Shown piece by piece: positions 17,746 to 27,682 of a stretch of 64,000 bases of DNA; position 1 is the stretch's first letter; each line of letters opens with the position of its first letter. Origin of the DNA: Deinococcus cellulosilyticus NBRC 106333 = KACC 11606 (GTDB lineage: Bacteria > Deinococcota > Deinococci > Deinococcales > Deinococcaceae); NCBI RefSeq assembly GCF_007990775.1, contig NZ_BJXB01000016.1:81443-145442 (forward strand). Reading direction: 5' to 3'. Position numbers and translations under genes: made by a program. The notes beneath the pieces were generated by a model that was not told the origin of the DNA, did no database searches, and worked only from the letters and a program-made list of their open reading frames with translations.

Positions 17746-18675
17746 GTGTTGTCGTTTTCCCGCATTGTCTTTTCTGGTCCTTTCTGGGCTATGTTCATCA
17801 CCCTGCTGTCTTCAGGCAGCCTGGCGGTCAGCACCATCCCCCAGTTGTGGAACACCCATTTTGGGTCTGGAGGCTTCAAACTGGTCAGGATCATGTCGAA
17901 AAACAGCAGTTTCACCCGCTACCAGCTGGAGTATCCTTCCGATGGCCTGAAAATCCAGGGGTTTGTCAATGTGCCCAGCAAAGGGACAGCCCACCCTGTG
18001 GTGGTGATGCTGCATGGTTATGTCACGCCTTCCAGATACCGCACACTGGATTACACCACCCGTTACGCCGATGATCTGGCCCGTTCGGGTTTCATTGTCT
18101 TTCATCCCAATTTTCGGGGTCAGGGAGGTTCACAGGGCAAGGCAGATGCCGATCCTTTCCGATCAGATTACGTCCGGGACACCCTGAACCTGATCGGGCA
18201 GATCCGCAAACAGAAAGGCAAAGGCATCCTCAAGGGGTTCAATGGAAACGTGGGCCTGTGGGGCCACAGCATGGGAGGAGGCGTGGCCCTCAAGACCCTG
18301 GTGGCCGATCCCCTGATCAAAGCCGCCGTGCTTTATGCCCCGATGAGCGGGGATGAAGCCAAAAACCTGAAACGCATCCAGATGTGGTCTGGAGGCACCA
18401 GAGGGAAGGAACTGTCCCGGTACAGCGCAAAAACCATTGCGCAGCACTCTGCTCTGAATTATCTGGGACAGGTTTCCACAGCCATCCGGGTGCACCACGG
18501 CACAGCCGACACAGAAGTGCCGTTCAGCTGGACCAAAGAACTCTGTGAAAAAGCCAAAGGTCAGGGCCTCAACATCCGCTGCACCAGTTATGCCTCTGCA
18601 GGACACATCTTCACGGGCAAGACCGATCAGGCATTTCGTGCAGAGGTGAAAATCTTTTTGAAGCAGCACCTGTGA
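17746..18675 (+). CDS. Alpha/beta hydrolase of the prolyl oligopeptidase/S9 type, probably exported
   Basis: Protein of 309 residues with a hydrophobic N-terminus that may be a signal sequence. The catalytic domain has VVVMLHGYVTPS near residue 88, HPNFRGQGGS near 123, the elbow GHSMGG near 172, an acid in HHGTADTEVP and a His in SAGHIF. These fit a DAP2/S9-like peptidase or esterase. The start is GTG 17746 or TTG 17749. AGGAGGT ends at 17743, which favours TTG 17749 by spacing. The substrate is not known. Confidence 0.82.
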   Translation: MLSFSRIVFSGPFWAMFITLLSSGSLAVSTIPQLWNTHFGSGGFKLVRIMSKNSSFTRYQLEYPSDGLKIQGFVNVPSKGTAHPVVVMLHGYVTPSRYRTLDYTTRYADDLARSGFIVFHPNFRGQGGSQGKADADPFRSDYVRDTLNLIGQIRKQKGKGILKGFNGNVGLWGHSMGGGVALKTLVADPLIKAAVLYAPMSGDEAKNLKRIQMWSGGTRGKELSRYSAKTIAQHSALNYLGQVSTAIRVHHGTADTEVPFSWTKELCEKAKGQGLNIRCTSYASAGHIFTGKTDQAFRAEVKIFLKQHL

Positions 18676-18789
18676 CCTTCCAAAATCCTGGAACCTCTGG
18701 AGAGGGCATCACGTATCAGCATCTGTGTAGGAATCAGACAAGCCCTTAGAACAATTGGCTTATATCACCCAGACGTACCCCGGATTTTC

Positions 18790-18828
18790 TGTGATGATGA
18801 TCACAGAAAGCCAGGCTCGGGGTATGAT
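18790..18828 (+). promoter_or_regulatory. Perfect CRP-type operator and promoter of the HD-GYP gene
   Basis: TGTGATGATGATCACA at 18790-18805 is an exact TGTGA-N6-TCACA site inside a longer dyad with 10-bp arms (TTTCTGTGAT and its complement). A TATGAT -10 box is at 18823-18828. The site centre lies about 37-38 nt upstream of the expected start point, the class II activator position that replaces a -35. Deinococcus encodes the CRP-like regulator DdrI, which is the likely ligand; this is inference. Confidence 0.7.
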
Positions 18829-18852
18829 GTTTCGTAAGCTGCTTTACAGCTG

Positions 18853-20584
<1,732 letters not shown>

Positions 20585-20586
<2 letters not shown>

Positions 20587-20812
20587 GCTTTCAGCGGTCA
20601 GCCATCAGCGATCAGCAAGACAAAAGCCAGGACCTTTGAAAGTTTCAAAGGTCCTGGCTTTTCGCCTGGTCCGGATGGTCAGGCCAAAAAAGTTCAACCC
20701 TGTCTCTGATGGCGGTCCAGTGTCCATTTTTGATCTCCTGGAAGCGCCCCGAACCATCTGCACCTGACTGGCACAGAAAGCTGACGGCTGACCACGGATG
20801 ACTGATCACTCA
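20585..20812. repeat. MITE-like element with inverted TCAGCC ends
   Basis: The left end (about 20585-20620) carries CTTTCAGCGGTCAGCCATC and the right end (about 20775-20810) the inverse, AGAAAGCTGACGGCTGACC. Together they bracket about 225 nt with no gene. The right end runs into the uvrA upstream region. A related bracket is found at 37285-37455. Confidence 0.6.
20622..20662 (+). terminator. Terminator with 20-bp perfect arms after the HD-GYP gene
   Basis: Arms 20622-20641 and 20643-20662 are exact complements with a single-base loop position, ending in TTTT. It sits inside the repeat-bounded element and probably terminates the HD-GYP transcript. Confidence 0.75.
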
Positions 20813-20856
20813 ACCCCTACGCCACTGCACTTAAGCGAAATCCCACAAAGAGATGT

Positions 20857-20862
20857 TAGAAT
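20857..20862 (+). promoter_or_regulatory. -10 box of uvrA / upstream ORF
   Basis: TAGAAT at 20857-20862 lies 6 nt before the ATG of a 25-codon ORF and 64 nt before the uvrA GTG. The spacing to the small ORF is that of a leaderless start. No RDRM-type palindrome (the Deinococcus radiation/desiccation response motif) was found upstream. Confidence 0.55.
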
Positions 20863-20868
20863 GGCGAA

Positions 20869-20946
20869 ATGGCATTTGGTCGTTCTGCTTTCAGCGTATA
20901 CGGGGGCAGCAAAAGGAGTGGCAGCAGTGCACAACATCATTGTTAA
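20869..20946 (+). CDS. Leaderless 25-codon upstream ORF overlapping uvrA
   Basis: ATG 20869 opens a 25-codon reading frame ending at TAA 20944-20946, in a different frame from uvrA and overlapping its start by 20 nt. The peptide is Ser/Gly-rich and ends in QHHC. It starts 6 nt after TAGAAT, so the mRNA 5' end should coincide with its start codon. The uvrA ribosome binding site (AAAAGGAG) lies inside it. It could couple uvrA translation to leader translation, or be chance. Confidence 0.45.
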   Translation: MAFGRSAFSVYGGSKRSGSSAQHHC

Positions 20947-23920
20947 GGGCGCCAGAGAACACAACCTGAAAAACATCACCGTGGAGCTCCCACGCAACAA
21001 ATTCATCGTGATCACCGGGGTGTCCGGCAGCGGCAAGAGCACTCTGGCTTTTGACACCATCTACGCAGAGGGACAGAGGCGTTATGTGGAAAGCCTTTCT
21101 GCTTACGCCAGACAGTTCCTGGGCCTGATGGAAAAACCCGAAGTGGAATCCATCGAGGGCCTCTCCCCTGCCATCTCCATCGACCAGAAAACCACCTCCC
21201 ACAACCCCCGTTCCACTGTGGGCACGGTGACCGAAATTCACGATTACCTGCGTCTGATGTACGCCCGGGTGGGCACCCCTTACTGCCCGATCTGTGGTCG
21301 CAAAATCGAGCGCCAGAGTGCCAGTGAGGTCACCGAGAAGCTCGTTCAGGTGCACCATGAACGCCGTGCCATGCTGCTGGCACCGATTGTGCGTGGGCGC
21401 AAAGGGGAATACCGCAAGATGCTGGGCGACCTCAAGCGCGAGGGCTTCGCCCGTGCCCGTGTGGACGGCACCATCTATGACCTGGACGAGGCCGAGAAAC
21501 TCAAGCTGGAGAAGTTCGAGAAGCACGACATCGATGTGGTGATTGACCGTCTGGTGCTGCGTGAGGACGACCGGGGCCGCATCGCCGAGAGTGTGGAACT
21601 GGGCCTGAGGCGTGGTGAAGGTCTGCTGCGGGTCCTTTTCCCGGACACCAACGAGGAGGAGCTTTTCAGCGAGAAGTTCGCCTGCGTGGAGCACGGCAGC
21701 GTGCTGGAAGAAATGGAACCCCGTTCCTTCTCTTTCAACAGCCCTTATGGGGCCTGCGGGGACTGTTCCGGTCTGGGCACCAAGCTGGAGTTCTCCCCTT
21801 CCCTGATTGTCCCGGATGAAGACCTCTCCATCGCCGAGGGAGCGATTGCCCCCTGGAGCAAAAAAGGCACGGGCGGAGGGGTGTACTACTGGGAAAAACT
21901 GCGAATGCTCGCAGAGCACCTGAAGTTCGACCTGAAAACCCCCTGGAGGCAGCTCTCCGAAGAGGTCAAAAAGGCTGTGCTCTACGGAGTGGAGGACACC
22001 TTCGAGGTGACCCTGAGGCGTGCAGGCAAGGAAACCATGAAGTTCAGCACCGACTTTGAAGGGGTGGTTCCCAACCTGGAACGCCGCTACAAGGAGTCCG
22101 ACTCCGAGTACATCCGCCAGAAGATGGAAGAACTGATGGAGTTCAACATCTGCCCAACCTGTGGAGGAACCCGTTACAAACCTGAAATTCTGGCTGTACG
22201 TGTGGGTGGCCTCAACATTGCCCAGGCCAGCAACCTGAGCGTGCTGGAAGCCCAGTCCTTCTTCCGCAAGATGGGTGAGGGCACCCTGCTTGAAGAGGAT
22301 GTGGAACCCTACACCCACACAGGTCTCGGGGGAACCGCACAGGTGGCACCTGCCCTGAATCCGCATTACAACCTTGGCGGGTTTGAAGCCCAGGTCGCAC
22401 CTCCCATCATCAAAGCGGTGCTGACCCGACTGTCCTTCCTGGTGGATGTGGGCCTGGATTACCTGTCCCTGGACCGCAGTGCCAACACCCTTTCCGGCGG
22501 TGAAGCCCAGCGCATCCGTCTGGCCACCCAGGTGGGTTCTGGATTGACCGGGGTGCTCTACGTGCTGGACGAACCTTCCATTGGTCTGCACCCCAAAGAC
22601 AACCAGCGCCTGATCCGCACCCTCAAGAACCTGCGGGATCTCGGAAACACCCTCCTGGTGGTCGAGCACGACGAAGAGACCATGATGGAGTCCGACCACA
22701 TTGTGGACATGGGACCTGGTGCAGGTGTGCACGGCGGCATGGTGGTGTCAGAGGGTACGCCTGCCGACATCATGAAAGACGAGGACAGCCTGACCGGAAA
22801 ATACCTGCGTGGAGACCTGAAAATTGAGGTCCCAGAGCAGCGTCGTCTGGGCAACGGCAAGAAGCTGCGCATCAGAAATGCCCGGGAACACAACCTCAGG
22901 AATGTCACCATCGAGATTCCGCTGGGCACCATGACCGTGATCACCGGTCCTTCCGGTTCTGGCAAGAGCACCCTGATTCACGACATCCTGCATGCCACCC
23001 TGGCCAGGGACCTGAACCGGGCCAAGACCCACCCAGGTAAGTTTGATGGTCTGGACGGCATTGAGCACCTCGACAAGGTGATCGAAATTGACCAGAGCCC
23101 CATCGGGCGCACCCCCAGGTCCAACCCGGCCACCTACACCGGGGTCTTCACAGACATCCGGGACCTGTTCACCCGCACCACCGAGGCCAGACGGCGCGGT
23201 TATGAAGCAGGCCGTTTCAGCTTCAACGTGAAAGGCGGACGATGTGAGGCCTGCAAAGGGGATGGGGTCGTCAAGATCGAGATGAACTTCCTCCCGGACA
23301 TCTACGTGCCCTGTGAGGTCTGCAAAGGGGCCCGCTACAACCGGGAAACGCTGGAAGTGAAATACCAGGGCAAGAGCATCTCAGATGTGCTGGACATGAC
23401 CGTGGAGGCCGCTTGCGATTTCTTCCAGAACATCCCCAACATCCAGAAGAAAATGCAGGTGCTGATGGATGTGGGTCTGGGGTACATGAAGATCGGTCAG
23501 CCCTCCACCACCCTCTCCGGGGGTGAAGCGCAGCGCATCAAACTGGCCACCGAGCTCTCCAAGCGGGCCACCGGGCGCACCATCTACATTCTGGACGAAC
23601 CCACCACCGGTCTGCACTTCGAGGACACCCGCAAACTGATGCTGGTGCTGGAACGTCTGGTGGAAGCCGGAAACACCCTGGTGATCATCGAACACAACCT
23701 GGACGTGATGAAAACCGCCGACTGGATCATCGATCTGGGTCCCGAAGGAGGCATCCGTGGGGGTGAAGTGGTGGCCATTGGGACCCCTGAACAGGTGGCC
23801 CAGCACCCCACAAGCCACACCGGAGCTTACCTCAAACGCATCCCTGACATTCAGAAACGCCTGAAGCCCGCTGAGGAGAAAACCACCAAAAGCAGCAAAG
23901 GCAGCAAGGTGAAAGCATGA
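20927..23920 (+). CDS. uvrA: Excinuclease ABC subunit A
   Basis: Damage-recognition ATPase of nucleotide excision repair, 997 residues. It has Walker A GVSGSGKST near residue 31, a first zinc site around CPICGRK, an LSGGEAQRIRL signature near 522, a second Walker A GPSGSGKST near 673, the C-terminal zinc module GGRCEACKGDG...CEVCKGARY near 770-800, and a second LSGGEAQRIKL near 862. About 32 extra residues lie before the first signature motif (near 455-490, with AQVAP twice) relative to E. coli UvrA. GTG 20927 is chosen because AAAAGGAG ends 8 nt upstream. Confidence 0.95.
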   Translation: MHNIIVKGAREHNLKNITVELPRNKFIVITGVSGSGKSTLAFDTIYAEGQRRYVESLSAYARQFLGLMEKPEVESIEGLSPAISIDQKTTSHNPRSTVGTVTEIHDYLRLMYARVGTPYCPICGRKIERQSASEVTEKLVQVHHERRAMLLAPIVRGRKGEYRKMLGDLKREGFARARVDGTIYDLDEAEKLKLEKFEKHDIDVVIDRLVLREDDRGRIAESVELGLRRGEGLLRVLFPDTNEEELFSEKFACVEHGSVLEEMEPRSFSFNSPYGACGDCSGLGTKLEFSPSLIVPDEDLSIAEGAIAPWSKKGTGGGVYYWEKLRMLAEHLKFDLKTPWRQLSEEVKKAVLYGVEDTFEVTLRRAGKETMKFSTDFEGVVPNLERRYKESDSEYIRQKMEELMEFNICPTCGGTRYKPEILAVRVGGLNIAQASNLSVLEAQSFFRKMGEGTLLEEDVEPYTHTGLGGTAQVAPALNPHYNLGGFEAQVAPPIIKAVLTRLSFLVDVGLDYLSLDRSANTLSGGEAQRIRLATQVGSGLTGVLYVLDEPSIGLHPKDNQRLIRTLKNLRDLGNTLLVVEHDEETMMESDHIVDMGPGAGVHGGMVVSEGTPADIMKDEDSLTGKYLRGDLKIEVPEQRRLGNGKKLRIRNAREHNLRNVTIEIPLGTMTVITGPSGSGKSTLIHDILHATLARDLNRAKTHPGKFDGLDGIEHLDKVIEIDQSPIGRTPRSNPATYTGVFTDIRDLFTRTTEARRRGYEAGRFSFNVKGGRCEACKGDGVVKIEMNFLPDIYVPCEVCKGARYNRETLEVKYQGKSISDVLDMTVEAACDFFQNIPNIQKKMQVLMDVGLGYMKIGQPSTTLSGGEAQRIKLATELSKRATGRTIYILDEPTTGLHFEDTRKLMLVLERLVEAGNTLVIIEHNLDVMKTADWIIDLGPEGGIRGGEVVAIGTPEQVAQHPTSHTGAYLKRIPDIQKRLKPAEEKTTKSSKGSKVKA

Positions 23921-24402
23921 GTCCAGCAGTCCGTGCATGGCTGTTTGGACTGCTGGGCTGGGGAGCGATGGGTCTGGTGGCCTTCGCTCCCCTGCAATGG
24001 GAACTCAAACTGGCGTTCTGGGTGGTGATCCTCAATGTCACCGATGATTTTGCAGGCCGCTGGTTCGGGTACATCGGCATCCTGCTGGGATTGCTGGGGT
24101 TCTATCACCCCACGGAATCCTGGTGGGTGGCCTACCCACTGCTGTTTTTTGTGCTGTGGGCTTTCCTTGTGCTGAAACACACCCTGCATGTGTATGGTGT
24201 GATCATTGGGATGCTGGGCGTGCTGGGGTTGTTTGCAGCCCTCAAAATTGCTGTGCCCCTGCTGGACCCCAGCATGAGGCTCCTGACCAGCAACACCCTG
24301 ACCCTGCCTGTGCTGGTGTCTTTTTTGATCGCCAGCGTGATCCATGTGTGGGTTTTTTTCAGCACGAACAGGACAAACAGCCTCAAGACAGAAGCCGCCT
24401 GA
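23917..24402 (+). CDS. Small polytopic membrane protein, unknown
   Basis: Protein of 161 residues with four or five predicted membrane helices and a short charged C-terminal tail. I do not recognise a family. It starts within the uvrA stop (ATGA overlap), so it is co-translated with uvrA, which is the only hint about its role. The overlap and the hydrophobic pattern support it as a real gene. Confidence 0.75.
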   Translation: MSPAVRAWLFGLLGWGAMGLVAFAPLQWELKLAFWVVILNVTDDFAGRWFGYIGILLGLLGFYHPTESWWVAYPLLFFVLWAFLVLKHTLHVYGVIIGMLGVLGLFAALKIAVPLLDPSMRLLTSNTLTLPVLVSFLIASVIHVWVFFSTNRTNSLKTEAA

Positions 24403-24408
24403 ACTTGC

Positions 24409-24414
24409 TATATT
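24409..24414 (+). promoter_or_regulatory. Extended -10 promoter of the DsbA-like gene
   Basis: TGCTATATT forms an extended -10 (TG-N-TATATT) with the hexamer at 24409-24414, giving a very short leader before ATG 24430. A purine-rich CAGAGG is also present just upstream of the start. Confidence 0.55.
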
Positions 24415-24429
24415 GTTTCAGAGGTTATC

Positions 24430-25125
24430 ATGTCTAAAAAGTCACAGAATTTCGAGCGCCTGGAGCGGGAGCAACGTCAGGCCCAGATGCGCATCATCAC
24501 CACCATCGGGATTGTGATTCTCGCTGTGATCGTGCTGGCCGTCGTTCAAAGCATCCGCAGCAGTGCCCCCAAACAATTGGATCTGGTGGGTCAACCCACC
24601 CTTGGAAGTGCAGATGCCAGGGTCTCCGTGATTGTTTTCGAGGACTTCAAGTGCCCGGTCTGCAAGATGTTCGACAGCAACATCTTCCCTGTGATTGAAG
24701 AGAAGTACGTCAACACAGGCAAAGTCCAGGTGGGCTTCCGCAATTTCATGGTGATTGCCCCCAATGGAGACAGCAAAACCGCAGCTGTGGCCGGTGAGTG
24801 CGTCTACAACCAGAACAAAGACCTGTTCTTCCCCTTCGCCCACCTGATGTACCGGGCACAGGGAGATGAAAACACCGTCTGGGCCACCAAGGAGCGTATT
24901 CTGGAAGTGGCAGGTTACGTGCCTGGAATCAACCGGGACGATCTCGGCAAGTGCATCGACGAGAACCGCTACGAAAAAGAAGTCATGAACGACCAGTCTG
25001 TGGGCAGTTCTGCAGGTGTGAATGGCACCCCCTCTGTCTTTGTCAATGGAGTGAAAGTCAGCAACCCTCTGGACGAAGCCACCATGATGAAAGCCATCGA
25101 TGACGCTCTGGCCAAAGCCCAGTAA
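24430..25125 (+). CDS. DsbA-family thiol:disulfide oxidoreductase
   Basis: Membrane-anchored thioredoxin-fold protein of 231 residues with a cytoplasmic basic N-terminus, one membrane helix at about residues 20-40 and a periplasmic domain. The active site is CPVC (in DFKCPVCKMF, near residue 76) and the cis-Pro loop is GTPSVFVNG near 200. It resembles the DsbA/BdbD-type oxidoreductases that introduce disulfides in exported proteins. The partner DsbB-type gene follows after a terminator-like hairpin. Confidence 0.9.
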   Translation: MSKKSQNFERLEREQRQAQMRIITTIGIVILAVIVLAVVQSIRSSAPKQLDLVGQPTLGSADARVSVIVFEDFKCPVCKMFDSNIFPVIEEKYVNTGKVQVGFRNFMVIAPNGDSKTAAVAGECVYNQNKDLFFPFAHLMYRAQGDENTVWATKERILEVAGYVPGINRDDLGKCIDENRYEKEVMNDQSVGSSAGVNGTPSVFVNGVKVSNPLDEATMMKAIDDALAKAQ

Positions 25126-25150
25126 AGCGGAAAGACAAGCCTGAAACTCC

Positions 25151-25185
25151 AGAGGAACTGTCCATCCGGGATGGTTCCTCTTTTT
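25151..25185 (+). terminator. Hairpin between the dsbA-like and dsbB-like genes
   Basis: AGAGGAAC pairs with GTTCCTCT around an inner CCATCC/GGATGG stem and is followed by TTTTT. The ribosome binding site of the dsbB-like gene starts right after it, so it may reduce rather than block read-through between the two genes. Confidence 0.65.
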
Positions 25186-25197
25186 CAAGGAGGTCCC

Positions 25198-25977
25198 ATG
25201 AACATTGCAAACAGACTGTATTTTTCGTGGTTGCTGGCCATTGTGGGGGTGTTGCTGGCAGCATTCACCCCGGAAGTCAGCAGTTATCTCTTTAAACCCC
25301 TGCAGGCAAAATGGCTGTGGCTGCAACTGGTGTGCCTGGGCTTCCAGGTGGTGGTCCTTGGCATTGCGGCCTTCCAGAACTGGGGCTGGGTGCTCAGGTA
25401 CAGCCTGCCCTTCACCCTGATTGGGGCAGTGCTCGCGGTGATCAATCTGATCAATGGACTTTCTCCTGCCGTCTTCGGGGTGCCAGCAGCAGGCCTGTAT
25501 CTGAGCATTTTTGTGTTGCTTGCGGTCTTCCAGGTTCCATCCACCGAGCGGCCTGAACAGCAGACCACCAGGCCTCTCCTTGGCCTGGCAAGCCTGACTG
25601 CAGTGGTCGCCACGTTGGGAAGCCTGTACTACAGCGAAATCCGGTACTTTGTGCCCTGCACGCTGTGCTGGTACCAGCGCATCCTGATGTACCCGCTGGC
25701 CGTATTGCTGCCTCTCGGACTCCTGCAGAAAAATCCCAAAGTGCAGGTGCTGGCCCTGCCCCTCAGCATCATGGGCATGTTGATCGCCACTTACCACGTG
25801 ATGGAAGAGAAGATTCCGGGGTTCAGCCCCATCAAGGTGTGTGCTCCAGACAATCCCTGCACCACACCCTGGGTGAATTATTTCGGCTGGATCACCATTC
25901 CGGTGCTGAGCCTCACGGCTTTTGTCATCATCATCATCTGCATTGTGGTGGCCAACCGGCAGGCCAGAAAAGCCTGA
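25198..25977 (+). CDS. DsbB-like disulfide formation protein with extra N-terminal membrane domain
   Basis: Quinone-linked membrane oxidase that re-oxidises DsbA. The C-terminal ~145 residues match DsbB: CTLCWYQRILMYP with the first CxxC, then VCAPDNPC with the second Cys pair and a final helix. The ~115 residues before it add about four membrane helices not found in E. coli DsbB. Total length is 259 residues from ATG 25198, which is chosen because AAGGAGG lies 5 nt upstream. Confidence 0.88.
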   Translation: MNIANRLYFSWLLAIVGVLLAAFTPEVSSYLFKPLQAKWLWLQLVCLGFQVVVLGIAAFQNWGWVLRYSLPFTLIGAVLAVINLINGLSPAVFGVPAAGLYLSIFVLLAVFQVPSTERPEQQTTRPLLGLASLTAVVATLGSLYYSEIRYFVPCTLCWYQRILMYPLAVLLPLGLLQKNPKVQVLALPLSIMGMLIATYHVMEEKIPGFSPIKVCAPDNPCTTPWVNYFGWITIPVLSLTAFVIIIICIVVANRQARKA

Positions 25978-26001
25978 GTGAAATTGTCCACAGGCTTCTG
26001 G

Positions 26002-26571
26002 TCACTTGCCAGGGGCCTGTTTTTCATGCCATTCCTGCCTGAGGATGGCACAATGCACCTCATCTCCCCATTCGCCCTTGAAGATCTCACTCTGAATGAA
26101 ATGGGCCTCCTGTCGCATCCCCAGACGTTCCATCAGCTTGCGGGAACCGTGGTTTCGGGCATCGGTGCGGGCATAGATGCGGTGAAGGGGCAGGTGGGTG
26201 AAGGCATAATCCAGCACGGCATGAATGGCTTCATGGGCAAACCCCTTACCCTGTGACCCTGTGCCAAAGACATAACCCACTTCTGCCTGCTGGTGCTGGA
26301 AGCTGCGACAGATCAGGACAGCTTCACCAAGCAGGGTCCCACTCTGCTGTTCCACCACCGCCCAGGAGAAGGCTTTTCCTTCTTCCCATAGGGTGTCCCC
26401 CATTTTTCGTTCCAGCGCAGCCCGGTTTTCTTCCAGAGTTCTGGGTTCCCAGAACAGGAAACGCACCACTTCCGGATCGGAATGGATCTGGTGGAACATT
26501 TCAAGGTCCTCTGTCCGAAAAGCCCTGAGGTGAAGACGTGAGGTGTGAAGCTCGGGTATGTGTTGTGGCAT
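26002..26571 (-). CDS. GNAT family N-acetyltransferase (RimJ/RimL type)
   Basis: Acetyl-CoA dependent acetyltransferase of about 189 residues starting at MPQHIPELHTSRLHLRAF, the usual opening of RimJ/RimL-like proteins. The acetyl-CoA loop region reads GTGSQGKGFAHEAI near residue 103, followed by RIYARTDARNHGSRKLMERLGM. The acceptor is unknown. The in-frame start at 26613 adds residues without family similarity. It is followed by no clear partner gene. Confidence 0.88.
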   Translation of the reverse strand: MPQHIPELHTSRLHLRAFRTEDLEMFHQIHSDPEVVRFLFWEPRTLEENRAALERKMGDTLWEEGKAFSWAVVEQQSGTLLGEAVLICRSFQHQQAEVGYVFGTGSQGKGFAHEAIHAVLDYAFTHLPLHRIYARTDARNHGSRKLMERLGMRQEAHFIQSEIFKGEWGDEVHCAILRQEWHEKQAPGK

Positions 26572-26727
26572 AAGGACCATTCTTTTCTGCTGGAGTGTGG
26601 AACACATCGGCAAAATAGCATAAGGAAAGCTACAGAGGGTTTCGCGTCACCCACCTGCCAAAGTCCAGAGCTGGTCCACTCACAGAATGTCTTTCTGGTG
26701 GCGGGTGGGAGTTGCAAGATGCAAACG

Positions 26728-26762
26728 CCGGTGGACCCCAGAGCTGCCCTGGGGTCCACCGG
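26728..26762. repeat. Inverted repeat with 14-bp perfect arms
   Basis: CCGGTGGACCCCAG at 26728-26741 pairs exactly with 26749-26762 around a 7-nt loop. It lies just past the 3' end of the PadR-partner gene on the minus strand. It probably closes that transcript, but no T run follows it. Confidence 0.6.
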
Positions 26763-26776
26763 TGGGTCCACTGAAA

Positions 26777-27682
26777 TCATTTGACTGCTTTTGGTGGGTG
26801 CAACACACGAGGGCGGATGCTTTGCTGAAGCAGGTCCCAGAGGATCAGCACCATCACCAGCACCAGCCAGAACCGGGCACCTTCATCGGTGGCAGGCTGG
26901 AGGAAGATGTTTCCTTTGATCACCCAGGATGCGAGGAGCAACAAAAAGCCTACGCCTGTTGCTGCATCCATCCTGCGGGTCAGGATCGTCCAGCGTCCCT
27001 CACGCCACACCGCAGTGTGGATGGCAAAAGAAGCGGTCCACAGGAAGACAGCCAGCATCCCCTGCACAGGCAGAAAATCCGGGTGGAAAGCCAGCACTGC
27101 AGGCAGGACCCCTGGCAGGGATTGGATCAGGGTCGGCAAGAAGACCATCATCAGCACAGCCAGAGCGAACCCCACCAGGCCCACCGTCCACACAGGTCTG
27201 GACACCCGATCCGTCTGAAGGCCACGAGGAGACCACTGGGAGTGAAACAGGCCCCGGAGTTTCAGAGAACGCTCCAGCAGAGAAAACATCACCACAAAAC
27301 CTGGAATCCAGAAAGCGCCAAGTCCAGGTCCAAACCACCAGGCTGCGATGGACTGACCTGCAAACACTGCAGGCAGGGTCAGGGCCCATTGCAAGGCCAT
27401 TCCAGTCAGGGAGACCAGCAGAAAGGGTCGAAGCTGGTTTCCAGGCAGGAAGGCAGGGACAGCAGGCAGGTACCTCTGGGCCACTTCGGAGGGGTGACCG
27501 AAACGCCTCAGCATGTCCAGGGTCATGGAAGCTGTGGGAGCTGTGCCCTGCTGCTGGGCCTGCTCTTGCAGCATTTCGGTCAGCAGGCCACGCAATTCAA
27601 ACCCTGTTTCGTTGCGGTCTCTGTGGGGCAGGTGCCGGATCACATCCCGAACATAGGCTTCGATGATCTCCTGTGGGTTCAT
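26777..27682 (-). CDS. Membrane protein co-transcribed with PadR
   Basis: Protein of 301 residues with a soluble N-terminal helical domain (about 1-80, MNPQEIIEAYVRDV and MTLDMLRRFGHPSEVAQRYL) of the type found at the front of PadR-linked membrane proteins, then about six membrane helices. Such pairs are common in bacteria and often concern envelope stress or export; the exact role here is not known. The start overlaps the padR stop by 4 nt (ATGA), so the two are coupled. Confidence 0.85.
   Translation of the reverse strand: MNPQEIIEAYVRDVIRHLPHRDRNETGFELRGLLTEMLQEQAQQQGTAPTASMTLDMLRRFGHPSEVAQRYLPAVPAFLPGNQLRPFLLVSLTGMALQWALTLPAVFAGQSIAAWWFGPGLGAFWIPGFVVMFSLLERSLKLRGLFHSQWSPRGLQTDRVSRPVWTVGLVGFALAVLMMVFLPTLIQSLPGVLPAVLAFHPDFLPVQGMLAVFLWTASFAIHTAVWREGRWTILTRRMDAATGVGFLLLLASWVIKGNIFLQPATDEGARFWLVLVMVLILWDLLQQSIRPRVLHPPKAVK

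Noticed and set aside
20813..20926. RDRM radiation-response operator at uvrA
   Set aside because: No match to the TTATGT-N6-ACATAA type palindrome was found upstream.
20891..22732. 613-codon minus-strand ORF in uvrA
   Set aside because: Lies wholly in the conserved uvrA gene; His/Gly-rich shadow.
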